DNA from: Nemophila menziesii
Taxonomy: Eukaryota; Streptophyta; Magnoliopsida; Boraginales; Hydrophyllaceae
Assembly: GCA_029959085.1 (NCBI GenBank)
Contig: JARWIR010000216.1
Coordinates: forward strand, 62,001-126,000
DNA length: 64,000 nucleotides
Reading direction: 5' to 3'
Part shown: piece by piece, positions 11,709 through 22,800 of the stretch
Numbering within the stretch: the first letter of the stretch is position 1
Layout of the letters: the number at the start of each line of letters is the position of its first letter
Notes under the pieces: generated by a model
Told to the model about the DNA's origin: nothing
Database searches by the model: none
The model's input: only the letters and a program-made list of their open reading frames with translations
Made by a program: the position numbers and the translations under genes

Positions 11709-13162
11709 TGATATCTCATCTTTTATAATATTTAGGTACTATAGAGATATCATTTGGTATGATTTTGAGGATTAATTGTAGGATTTATCCCAATATTTGA
11801 CGTTAATTGAGTTTTAGCTTATTTTGGATGATATATGTATCTTTAGAGCATTTTGAGATAATTTGTGTGTTAAGTGTGTATCTCCTAGGTACATGGGTAT
11901 TATTAGATCCCAAGATGATACTATGAACTCAAAAAGTCATGAAGAAACCAAAACTAAATTGCAAAAGTAGTCAAGAAGTCCATCTAAAGCTCAACAGATT
12001 TGCTGAAAAAATGCTTCCATCGACTTGCAAAAAGCATAACAAATAATCAGTATGGAATTAGCTAATGGAATTGATACACAAGGTAAATTTGGGAGTCTTG
12101 TACATGTTTTAAAAAAGGTGTCCAATTATGAGTTGAGACATGAAAGTTATGATAGTTGTATTGAAGAAACCCAAGTTGTCTAGGATTTGGAAAAAGTCTA
12201 TGCGACTACTTTTAGGTCACTTAAGTGAGCCCAACTTGTACCACACGTTCTTTGAGGCTATAATACATGTTTCCAGTAGCTAAACATACCACTTATCAAA
12301 TCAGAGAGCGAAGGAAGGATTAAAGGAAGAGAAAGATGCAAAGATTCCAAGAACAACAATTATTTTCTTTGTGATTTTTCATTAAATTATGTCTTTTCTT
12401 TATTCTGTTTTATTTTCTTCCATCATGACTTAAATTTTTAGTATATTGAGATACTTGGGTATGAACCCTAACTATTAATTATGATTTATTTAATGAATTT
12501 GAGATTTTCTATTTAAACAAAGTAGGAATTGTTGTTGTAATTACCTTTGTGCTTTATGATAAATTCTTGTAGTATGGTCATATGCATAGGATTTGATAGC
12601 TATTAAATTGTACCCCGGGGGGGGGGGGGGGGGGGGGGTTGTAGTGGATCTTAGAATTCCGCCTCTTGTAGTTGAAGACTCGGAAGAGCTAAACTAAATA
12701 GGTAATTATATATGGCTTGAACTTTAGACGTCTAGATAACATGCGTATGATTCACTCGAAAGAGGTTCCTAGGGGTAGGGTTATACATAATTTTCTTTCT
12801 TATATACAAAGAGCTTAAGGAGAATTTAGAATCCTGATTAACAAATATATTTTGATTTTTCCCTTGGAATTGGAAGTAAGTCCAACCTATAATTAGTAGA
12901 GATTACAAGTGTCTCAAGCTACGTTTCTCCCCCCCCCCCCCATTCTCACAATCCCTTAGTTAATTTTCTTTCAATTTAATTTAGTCTTTAAATTTTTAGT
13001 TTAATATTCCTTCAGTCCAAAAACCAAAAAGTATTATATTAACTTGTTGATCCCTGTGGAGACGATACTCAACTGACTTATTTTACTACTTGTGACAACT
13101 CTACACTTGCGAGAAGTCAATATTTTGAGTGTTGATTTTATATCAGAACTAGGAGGACAACA
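11709..13162 (+). mobile_element. Diverged solo LTR (family A-like) with homopolymer runs
   Basis: A sequence of about 1454 bp starting TGATATCTC and ending GGACAACA. It keeps the block order of the family A LTRs (TATGAACCCTAA block, CTTGTAG junction, G-rich middle, ACTTGCGAGAAG near the end). The flanking pentamers are GATGT and TATGT, one mismatch from a target duplication. A run of 22 G (12617-12638) and a run of 13 C (12929-12941) sit inside it. It is more diverged than the other two solo LTRs, so the limits are less certain. Confidence 0.6.
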
Positions 13163-13164
13163 TA

Positions 13165-15395
13165 TGTCATGTAGTCTCTATTCCAATTGAATAATATGGT
13201 CTCTATCTCATCTTGTTCCTACAGCTTTTCTCTAGTGTTGGTTTTTTAAGTGGATGGATAGGTTTGAGTTGTACTTGAATACTCTGGGATCTATTTGGGT
13301 TGGGGGCGTCTGTGTGTTAATTTTGCAAGGACTTGCATTAACAGGGGATTTCAATTTTTTATGTCCAGTTTATTCAATCTTGGTATGTTTCTAATCGTCA
13401 TATTTGAGCAAAGTTACTTTGGGCTATCTAATAACAAAAAAATTGGATCCAGACAAATGGTCCTTGGTTAGTCAACACAAATATAATGGTAGCTCATCCA
13501 ACTCAACTGGAGAAGGAGTTGTAAAAAAAATTGCAAATGTATTTACTTCTCTATTTCAGTGGTGTTGATGAAGATGTGTAAATATTGATTAAGGCTCGAT
13601 TTTGGTGGTATTCTTAACTCTATGTTTTTGTCTTAGGAACCTAAGTTTACAATGTCTAGTTCAATGATTATACCCTTGTATCTCTTGGGAGAGATTGTGT
13701 CCATATTGGTAATTGTCAGTTCAAGCTAAACCTTGGCGGGGTTTAATATGTAGTAAAGTGGATAATGGTTTTTGGTGTCATAAGGGGAAAACTCTTGATA
13801 CTCTTTCTGTTACATGCTCAGCGTCTTTGCATGACGATGTGTGGAGAATTTAAGTTCTCTTCAAACTGAGCATAAGGGTATATGTGCTTCTCTAAACAAC
13901 TTTTCTATCATCCTCCCTGTTCCAAAGATAAGGGAGTATAAGACCAAACAGTGAATTTTGTGTTTGTCGATCCTTATTTCTCCTGACACTTTTCTTGTTA
14001 ACCAGGGGCCCACAATAGATTATTCACCTTATATCTGAGGTCATATGTCCTTCCAGATAAAAACTAATTAATGATCATCTTATTTGGAAAGCAATGGGAA
14101 AGAGATAGAACAATAAGAATACTAAATACTCCCATATGAGGATTCTAATGTCTGTAAACTTTATGGATGATGGTACATTAATTCCTTAATTTCTAAAGCA
14201 TTGGCTCATTTGAGAAAAAATTTGTGTGTAACTATTTGTATTATTGCTTCTAGTGCTACCTTTAGGAATCCTAATTTGGAACTTGTGGTTTAATCGATCT
14301 TGAATGTTGTTGTAACGATATTTTGCTTTTCGTAAAATGTATATTCCTTAACTTACTTTAGTTTGATATCCAAATCCTAGTCTATAGAGGATCAAAGGGT
14401 TAGTCCAACTTTTGATTTAGAATTTTTTCTATAGATGTTGTGTCGATGATGGTGTTAATTACCAATTTCTTGTTCAAAATTCATTTTGTTTACGTACCAA
14501 TCATTTTGAGAATATTTAGATGGTGGGATGTCTGATTATGCAAAAGGTCGATGTACAATGGCTAAATTATTTTATGATTGATATTGTGTTGCTTGTATGG
14601 CAGTTTGGGCAGAGACACCAATGCAGTGCAAAATTGATGGAAAGTACACAAGCACAATCTCGAAATGGATACGTAGTACCATTGATAATTATTCTGAGAG
14701 TGTTTGGAATAAAAGATTAATTTCAACTTACATTATATGTACCGTTTGGAATATTTGGAGAGTTAAGATGAATGGCTTTTTCGAGAAGAAAAAATAAACT
14801 ATATGGGAAATAAATGATACATCAAAAAAAACCATTTATGACCTTTTTAAAGATTGTCAGAGAACAAACTATCAAGAGTCAATTATCGGTACAAACAATA
14901 AGGATATGGCTAATGATGACAAATTCAATTACGATGCGAAAATCATTTGGCTTAACGTCTCCTCATTCACAAAGAGTTGGGAGTCAACTGGGGGACTCAA
15001 TTGCAGTTGACTATCATGGAGAGATTCATCATAAGATTCTGAAGACATGTATGTTGAAGTCTAATTCTGAGGGAGAGTTTTGGGTCATACAGATGGCAAT
15101 GAGGGCAACAACAGAGAGTAATCTCAATAGTTGCTCTTTTTAGGATAACCTTGAAATCATTCAAGCTATAAACAAAATAGCGGGAATTAATTAGAGAATC
15201 CTTCTTATGGCACATGAAGCCTTTAAATGAATGGAAAACTTCCCAAACTGGAAAATCAGGCACATCAGAAGAGAAATTAATAAAGTGGCAGATATAATAA
15301 CTAAGTGCGTCAGACAGAACATTGACTTGTCAGGATAGGTGAAAACATCTATACTGGATTCGTTTTCCTTTCGTTCTAGAATTTGTTTAAAAAAA
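13165..15395 (+). mobile_element. Decayed LINE 3' half (copy 2)
   Basis: The best evidence is at the 3' end. Around 14725-14790 is the linker block (CTVWNIWRVKMNGFF), and 14900-15350 is an RNase H-like domain (EFWVIQMAMRA, DNLEIIQAINKI, then WKIRHIRREINKVADII). Stops interrupt it. A short A-run near 15390 fits a LINE tail. The part from 13165 to about 14500 has only weak similarity and is assigned by position. Confidence 0.6.
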
Positions 15396-16311
15396 AGGTA
15401 TTGGTTAAATCCCGTTTGGTTCGTGAAAATAATGGGTATTTTCTATTTTTATTCTCTATATTTTTCAATATACTAATAAAAACGTGCTTGGCTAAAGAAA
15501 ATGAAAACATTTTTTTTAATTTTTTTTTAATATAAGCGCGGCTTTATTGAAAAACATGAAATCGACTTTTTTCATATTTTCTGCAAAATATTCAAAAAGA
15601 AAATATAAAATCATTTTCCGTTTCTTTATTTTTCCTTTGACAAAAAAAAAAGAGATATCGTGTTGTTGGTTATTTTTTACTTGTAATTTTATCAGTTTTA
15701 TACGTTTTGATAAGTTTTTTTGATTTTAAACCATGAAAGAATCAAGCGAAAATACTTGTGTGTACCCAACGTTTTAAATTTTGACTTCTGGGTGTTCGAC
15801 GTTTTAAAAGTGACAAATCACTATCCAAGATTTCATTTTTGTGACTCCGTTCGCGACGCCTGCGTGACAGATTTTCCACTTGTCACGTAGGCGTTACGTA
15901 GCACCACGTGGCACTTAACGGAGAAATTGACGATGGATACTAATTGAGTCACAAAAATAAAACCTTAGGTACTAATTTATCACTTTTAAAACTTTAGAAA
16001 CTCAGAATTCAAAAATCGTCGATGGATACTCTCCTGAGAATTATCCCAAGAATCAAATATATTTCTTAAAGTATACTTTTATTTATGTTATTTTTATAGG
16101 AAATGACTTCATACAATTTAAAAAGGAAAAAAAGAAATACGACCCAAAATAAAAAATTAAACAAACATATATAAAATTCAAAATCGTTCGTTGAAAGAAA
16201 AAAAAAAAATTCAAAATCGAAACCCTGGCGCCATTTCTTCCAATCATAGTAACATCATTAAAACCCTAATAAACCGATTTTATCGTCAAATGAATTGAAT
16301 CGATTAGAGAA
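15396..16311. other. MUS81 upstream region with a foldback element
   Basis: AT-rich upstream sequence. The sole structured feature is the inverted repeat annotated separately at about 15760-16033. The last 100 bp before the MUS81 ATG should contain the 5' UTR. I see no clear TATA box. Confidence 0.5.
15760..16033. repeat. Imperfect foldback (MITE-like) upstream of MUS81
   Basis: The left arm (about 15760-15850) and the reverse complement of the right arm (about 15935-16033) share GTTTTAAAAGTG, a TTT(C/T)ATTTTTGTGACTC block and neighbouring bases over about 90 bp with mismatches. The centre (15850-15930) is GC-rich, with GTCACGTAGGCG and CACGTGG motifs. There is no coding capacity. It is likely a non-autonomous DNA transposon; I cannot read a target duplication. 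Confidence 0.6.
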
Positions 16312-19250
16312 ATGGAGAGGCAAAAAAGAGCAGTTGTCTGTGGTGAGAACGTAGCCGTCGCCGATTGTATGTGGGATAAAAGACAAGAAATAGCGGAAAG
16401 CCCCAAAGGCATCTCCGATAACCTCGACGCCACGCTTTATAAAGCCTACTGCAATCTCTGTAATTGCAAAACCCCAATTAAAACTCTTAAAGAATTGTCT
16501 GAAATCAAGTAAGCCTTTTTCTTACAAACATTTTTATGTCTTAATTTCATAAATCTCTTATTGTCTGTCTTATGTTGTAATCGATAGGGGTATTGGCAAA
16601 TGGATGTTGAAGCTAATGCAAGGGTTCTTCGCCTCTTCTTCAGCGACTTCTGATAATGAAGACCCTTCACAAAAGGGTATTTGAAATGCTCGTTTTTTAA
16701 GTAAATGTATAAGTGTTTTATATTAATGGCGTGGTTTTTGTTGATCTTTTCAGGTAAAAGTAATAAGGGTAAAAAACGCTATGTTCCTCAAAAGAATTCT
16801 GTAGCTTATGCATTGTTGGTTACACTTTATAGGTAAGATTGAGTTTGAATTTAACGTAGTACTTGTATAGTCTTTTCTTATACTTTTGAGTACTTTTTTT
16901 AGGGCAATTGCAAATGGAAAAGAGTTTATGCGTAGGCAAGAGCTAATTGATTCTGCTGAAGCAAGTGGGCTTTCTCGTGTATCTATTGCGTAAGTGTTTC
17001 ATATTCTTCAGAGAAATTTTTGAGTTTGACTTAATTTTGAAATATAATTTGATTTTAGGGCTGAAAAGGGTAAAGGAAAAGCAGGAAATTTAGGAAATTC
17101 ACCACAAGGATGGTACAGTGGATGGAGCTGTATGAAAACTTTAATTACTCGAGGACTAGTTGTGAAATCAAGCAACCCTGCTAAGTATGATTCTTTATTC
17201 CTTGTAAAACTAAAACATTATCTAATATTCATTTCATTAACATTGAGTTTAGGTACATGCTTACTGAAGAAGGTAAAGAAGCTGCTCGAGAATGTATTTC
17301 AAGGTCTGGTTTAGTTGATTCTGATGAGAATATAGCTCCAAGTGAAGTATTACCAAATTTAGAACAATCAAATACCAATATTAAAAGAAAAGACACTCCA
17401 GATTTAGGGCAAACTTGTGCTATTTTATCACCTAAAGATGTAGCTTCACCATCTGATAATTCAAAGAGACAAAAGAAATCAATTGATATACCTCAAGAAT
17501 CTCTTGATAAGGTCTTTTATCTCTTAACACATTTAGTAACTTTCCTTTGAATAGATATAAATCATGTGTTTGTGATTCTTGTAGTTTCTTAAAATGGGTT
17601 TTTCTAAAGAAATAGTAATTTCTGCTTATAATGAGGTGTCAAAAAGGTCCAGAAAAAAAGATGTAGCAGCTTTATGGCCAGCAGTTTTATGTCATTTACG
17701 TGAAGGTCAAATTTACGGTAAGTTTGTACAGGTCAAATAATATATAGTTCACATTATGAATTTAATAAAAATAATATGTTTGTACAGGTCAAGTTAATTC
17801 TAATGCAAGTGAGAAAGTAGTTACAAATCCTTCCATGAGTGGGCAATTTGGGGATTTTAACTCATCATTTCTTACTAATAGTTCGAATTTACAGCCTTGT
17901 TCATCAAATGTAAGTTCATATTAACTTCTTATAAAGGCTTTTTAAGTTTTAATTTTACGTATTATTGTAGGATTATACTGTAAATAAGCAAATAAAATCA
18001 TATGTTATGCCACTTCCACCTTTAGAATTTGGTGAAAGATTTCAAGAAGTTTATGAAGTGATTTTAATACTCGATGATCGTGAACATTTTGCTACTCAAG
18101 GGTAAGTTTATTTTGTCTTATTCAATTTTTTACTTACGTAAAAATTTAACTTTTTATTGAATTTTCAGGTCTCGTTCAAGGAAACTTATCGAAAGTGTCT
18201 GTTCTCAGTTTAAAATTCAAATAGAGGTATTTTATGGTACAGTTGTAAAAAATAAGAATGTTTTAACGAGTTATTTTTTATAATACAGGTTAGAAGATTA
18301 CCTATAGGTGATTGTATTTGGATAGCACGTAATAAAACATTAAAAAGTGAATATGTTCTTGATTTCATAGTTGAGCGTAAAAAAATCGATGATTTACGTA
18401 TTTCTATTAGAGATAATCGATATAAAGATCAGAAATTACGTCTTTTGGTAATTAATTTTCTTTATTCTTTCTTAATTTTAATAATATTTTATTATCTTAT
18501 TATCGTTTTTGTATATGTTTAAAGAGATGTGGACTTAAGAAAATGATATATCTTGTGGAAGGTGATCCTAATTTTTCTGAAGCTGCGGAAAGTATTAAAA
18601 CTGCGTAAGTAAAATTAGTGTTTATTTTGTTGGGGTAATAATGTAATTTTGTATAATATGTGTGTAGTTGTTTTACAACTGAGATATCAGAGGGATTTGA
18701 TGTGCAAAGAACAAGTGGATTAGGAGATACTTTAAGAAAATATGGTCATCTTACACAAGCTATAAAGCAATATTATTATACATATTTAGATCCAGAGAAT
18801 AAAAGTGGTGGGACCTGTGTTAGTTTTACTGGTTTTCTTAAGAGGTGTCAGGATTTGGATAAACTTACTGTTAGTGATGTTTTTGCTATTCAACTCATGC
18901 AGGTATATTTATTTATTATTATATTTATTTTTATTTTTTAAAGAATAATTATGGTTATGTGAATGTGTAGGTTCCTCATGTGACAGAGGATATAGCTATA
19001 GCTGTATTGGATATGTATCCTACTTTGATATCTCTTGCATCTGCGTATTCTCTTTTGGTGAGTTAAATAAAACTTGGAATGGTTTTTTATGATGAATATT
19101 TTTAATTGAGATTTTTTTAATTTTTTTTTTTTTTGGTTTGAAAAGGATGGTGATGTACGTGCACAAGAGGAAATGCTTAAGAAGCAGAGTAACAATTTAA
19201 TTAGTGGGATTGCTAGTAGAAATATTTTTCAATTGGTTTGGGCAGATTGA
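16312..19250 (+). CDS. MUS81: Crossover junction endonuclease MUS81
   Basis: Catalytic subunit of the structure-specific endonuclease that, with an EME1 partner, cuts branched DNA such as nicked Holliday junctions and stalled forks in the nucleus. Fifteen exons by eye: 16312-16508, 16588-16676, 16754-16832, 16903-16989, 17059-17184, 17253-17511, 17585-17717, 17788-17909, 17971-18101, 18169-18226, 18289-18447, 18525-18604, 18668-18902, 18971-19057, 19146-19250. They total 1947 nt, 648 residues, in frame. An N-terminal helix-hairpin-helix-like region (LKELSEIKGIGKW) is followed by a winged-helix-like stretch. The XPF/ERCC4 nuclease core has LDDRE (Asp 399/400, Glu 402) and VERKKIDD (Glu 456, Arg 457, Lys 458). 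The C-terminal HhH region reads VTEDIAIAVLDMYPTLISLA. Key catalytic residues are present, so the protein should be active. The length fits plant MUS81. It converges on the phosphatase gene, 570 bp away. Confidence 0.96.
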
Positions 19251-19819
19251 GTTTTGTATTGTGTATGTATATCAATTGTAGATAGTAAGTTAAACATGAA
19301 TGAATTCTATGTGTATTCATATTATAGAAAGGGAATTTTTCTCTTTCTAAAGTTATACCCAAATGGTCCTCCAACTTTAGTTTTGGTGAAATTTCATTAG
19401 TGGAGTATGTATTTTAGTAATTAGTCATAACTATATGGGTATTTTAATTTTTGATGATTAATACGGTTTTTAGATCCTGTGATATTGTGATTTCATTTTC
19501 AAAGACTTTTTTGCTGGAAATTGAAAAAATGAAAAAAAGAAATTGAAAAATATATATACAAACTGCCCTCAGAACTAACTAGTAACTACCACATCATTTG
19601 ATAGAATCTCACTCAAGGACTAATGGACCAAAACTGAAGTTCAAGAAACAAAAAGAAAATTTTCTCTTATAGAAACCAAGTTTTATTATATTTTCTGAAC
19701 ATGATAATCAATCTGATCTCATGTGAGAACTGAGATGTACATAATATATGTAGTCTTATTATAAATTGTTGTATTGTATTGTATTGTATTGGATGTGTAT
19801 CTATATATCTTCCTTTCTA
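19251..19819. other. Convergent 3' intergenic region with a possible MITE
   Basis: This holds the 3' UTRs of MUS81 and the phosphatase gene. About 19325-19675 shows a weak inverted repeat (AGTTTTGGT...TTAGT near both ends, in opposite orientation, flanked by AGAAAnnnAATTTTCT-like ends), suggesting an old MITE. A short pentamer repeat (GTATT, four to five units) lies near 19770-19790. Confidence 0.4.
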
Positions 19820-22800
19820 TCATCTTTGCTTTTTGATGATCTTGAAAGTATCTTCAACCTTTCTCGTCTTTGCATTCACAAACTGCAAAATTGAGGCAAA
19901 CATAAAATGCGATTTTGACAAATTTGACATGTAAATCTAATCCAAAAACTATCTTGCTTATACCTCAAATTGCATATCTTGTTTAGTTGCATGAACTCTT
20001 ACATATCCAAATTCAGCGATACGTACCAAACTCCAACTATTAATCTAACAATCAACAACCAAAACATGTACAATGAATGAATGAGTGAGTGATAGATAAA
20101 GAGACAAGATGGGTGTCTAATGATATGTCTTACAATGGGAGAGAAGTGGTCCAGGGAAAAACCGGCCATTCCGATAATTGCATGAATTGGTGCAGAGTAT
20201 TTTGTAAAATCATACGTGTCAATCCCTTTTCCATCTTTTACAGGCATTGCTTTACATTGTTTTTTATAAACAGCACATGTTCTCTCATAGTTATGTACAT
20301 GTCCGAACAAAACCAGATCAACCTAACACATGTATGTTTCTAGATTAACATGTTGTATACATAACCCGTTTAGACACTATATATAAAATATGTACCTTGT
20401 TAGCCAAAAGCAATGGCTCGACAGATTGAACGAATCTATCATCAACATTCGGGAGGATGGATAATATACTGGAGGAATACATAGGCCTATGCCTGAAATG
20501 AAATATAATGAGCAAGTGCATGTAATGGGTGTATTATTAGTTTATTACCCTGCGAAAACTAGCCAAGGAGTTCTGGATCTATTGACTGTAGCCATATCGT
20601 AATTCATCCACTGAAACTGTCAAAAATAATAAAATAAGTTTTTAATATAATCATCGTACAAGTACTAATGTCCTAATCAAGAAATGTTTACCAACCTGTT
20701 CAGAATTTTGGGTCCAATCATGCTCTGTAGAAATGATTGTGAAGTGAACACTTCCTATCTCTATGGAATACCATGGCTTATCTTTTGCTTTAGTTGGCAT
20801 TTGAAAGTAAGTCTCATAAGGTACACCACATTCTCCACCTGAATCTGGAGTTATGTATACCGATCCTGAGTTAAAGTAATCCCTGAAAGTTTGATATACT
20901 ATAAGTTTTACAATCATAGGATGAGTTTATAAAAGAAAGAGTAGTACAAATAGTACCTCTCATGATTTCCAATTGCAGTCATGTAAGGAATTTTAGAAGC
21001 GAGTGGCTCGATAAGGTGAAGAAAGTAATCCCATTCTACTAAAAATCCAGTTGCGTAGCTTATATCTCCAATGTGAAATATGGAGTCTACTTTTCCAGAT
21101 TCAACTTCATCAACCATGGCTTTAATAACTGATAATGATCCTGGCTGGATATTACTAATGTTAATTTGTAGTAATAGTAGTTTGTCTGATTTTCTTATAC
21201 ATGTTTAATTACCTGAATAAAATGTTCAGAAGAAGAATCACGAGGAGCCTTGCCCATGTCACCAAATGCAATAAATTTAACTTCATTTGATCCCCCAGCT
21301 GGTGGACTTTTTGATGTAATTCTTTTACTCCAACCATTATTGTTACTGCACAACGCTCAAAACTTAGTAGCCAAAAAGTTACAATTTTATTTCTGTGTTT
21401 GAGAATCCATTTGTTGTAATATCCGATGGAGAGAAGATATATATATACCTTCCATATGTGTAGGAAAATTCGGTTGAAGGCTTAAGTCCCGTCATGACGG
21501 CTGAATGAATGTAGCCAGGGTCATGCCACCCGAAGTCTTTTGCTGGACTTGGGGTCACCGCACCTTAAAAATTCCACGTTAATTATCAAATAAACACTAA
21601 GGAGGAATACATTAGTCTTACGAAAGGTCCTTATTGTTTCCTTCGTTAATAAAGCAATATGTCAGGATTTAATCTCATTAATTTCGTTTTAGCTGGCATT
21701 TATATTAGAAAGGACGAATATATTACATACTCATGTGAATATTACATAATATATATACTACTTATTGCTCACAATGTGTTTCACTTGGTTTGGTGATTGA
21801 GAAACCTAAAAATGGTAGACTTGAGTAAAAGAATGTGTTTTTAAATAATAGAAAAACAATGGTGGAAAAGGAACTTAAGTACTTTGAGTCCGTTGCAGAA
21901 GAAATACTACAACTCTTAGAGAGTGATGTGTTTGCTATAGAACAAGCTTTGGGTTTCTTTTTAATTAGGTATGTTGCTGGAAAAAAATCAGCGGACTTGA
22001 AAGATATTCGAATGATTGTCAAAGAATGGAATGTAGAACGTAAAGTAAAGAAGTATCCTACCGGGTGGTTAATCTTCAAATTCGAAAAAGATGAAAATAA
22101 AAAAAATATCCTTTCCAAAGGTCCGTATCTTTCGTATGGGTGACTCTTTCCTCTCACGGAAATTCTGGATTTTTTTGATTTTGGTAATCTTTACTTAGGT
22201 TATACTAAGGAAACTTTCAGAACAAGTGAGAAAGGATGATGGATTATCCTAGATTGCTTCACAAATTGAAAAACTAATTCGTACGGATGGTATAACTTTT
22301 GAAAGTGAAGTTATTAGTTATGTGAAAGTACTTATTGAATTAAATTTGAGCAAAACGAAAAAACATAAAGTAGAGTTCGGATCACATAAAGGAAAAAACA
22401 TTGTGTCGAAGTGGAATACGAAAATTTACCCCTTTATTGCACGAAATGTAAAGCCTTTGAGCGTGAAAGTAATAAATATTTTTATATTTATGATAAAGAT
22501 GTGCGGACAAACACTACAAGAAATAGTATCTATAGCGGCAAAAAATTTAACACTAAAAATCTTAATTTTGTCGCTAGTAGTCGTTGTCGCCTCTATAAGT
22601 TTCTCGCTAAAGATACTTTTAGTAGCAAATTATTTGTTTTTGCCTCTATTAACTTTATCTTTAGCGGCAAACATTGCCGCTAAAAATATAATTAGAGGCC
22701 ATTTTGGTTTTTAAAAATATCATTAGAGGCCATTTTAGTTGTTGTTGCAATAGCTTCCACGCTAATGTTACTATTTCTTGTAGTCGTGACATAAACCTAG

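Noticed and set aside
20134..20322. Extending phosphatase exon 11 to the next stop
   Set aside because: A GTAAGA donor after SPI and an in-phase exon beginning INSWSLVRI give the expected family ending; the extension does not.
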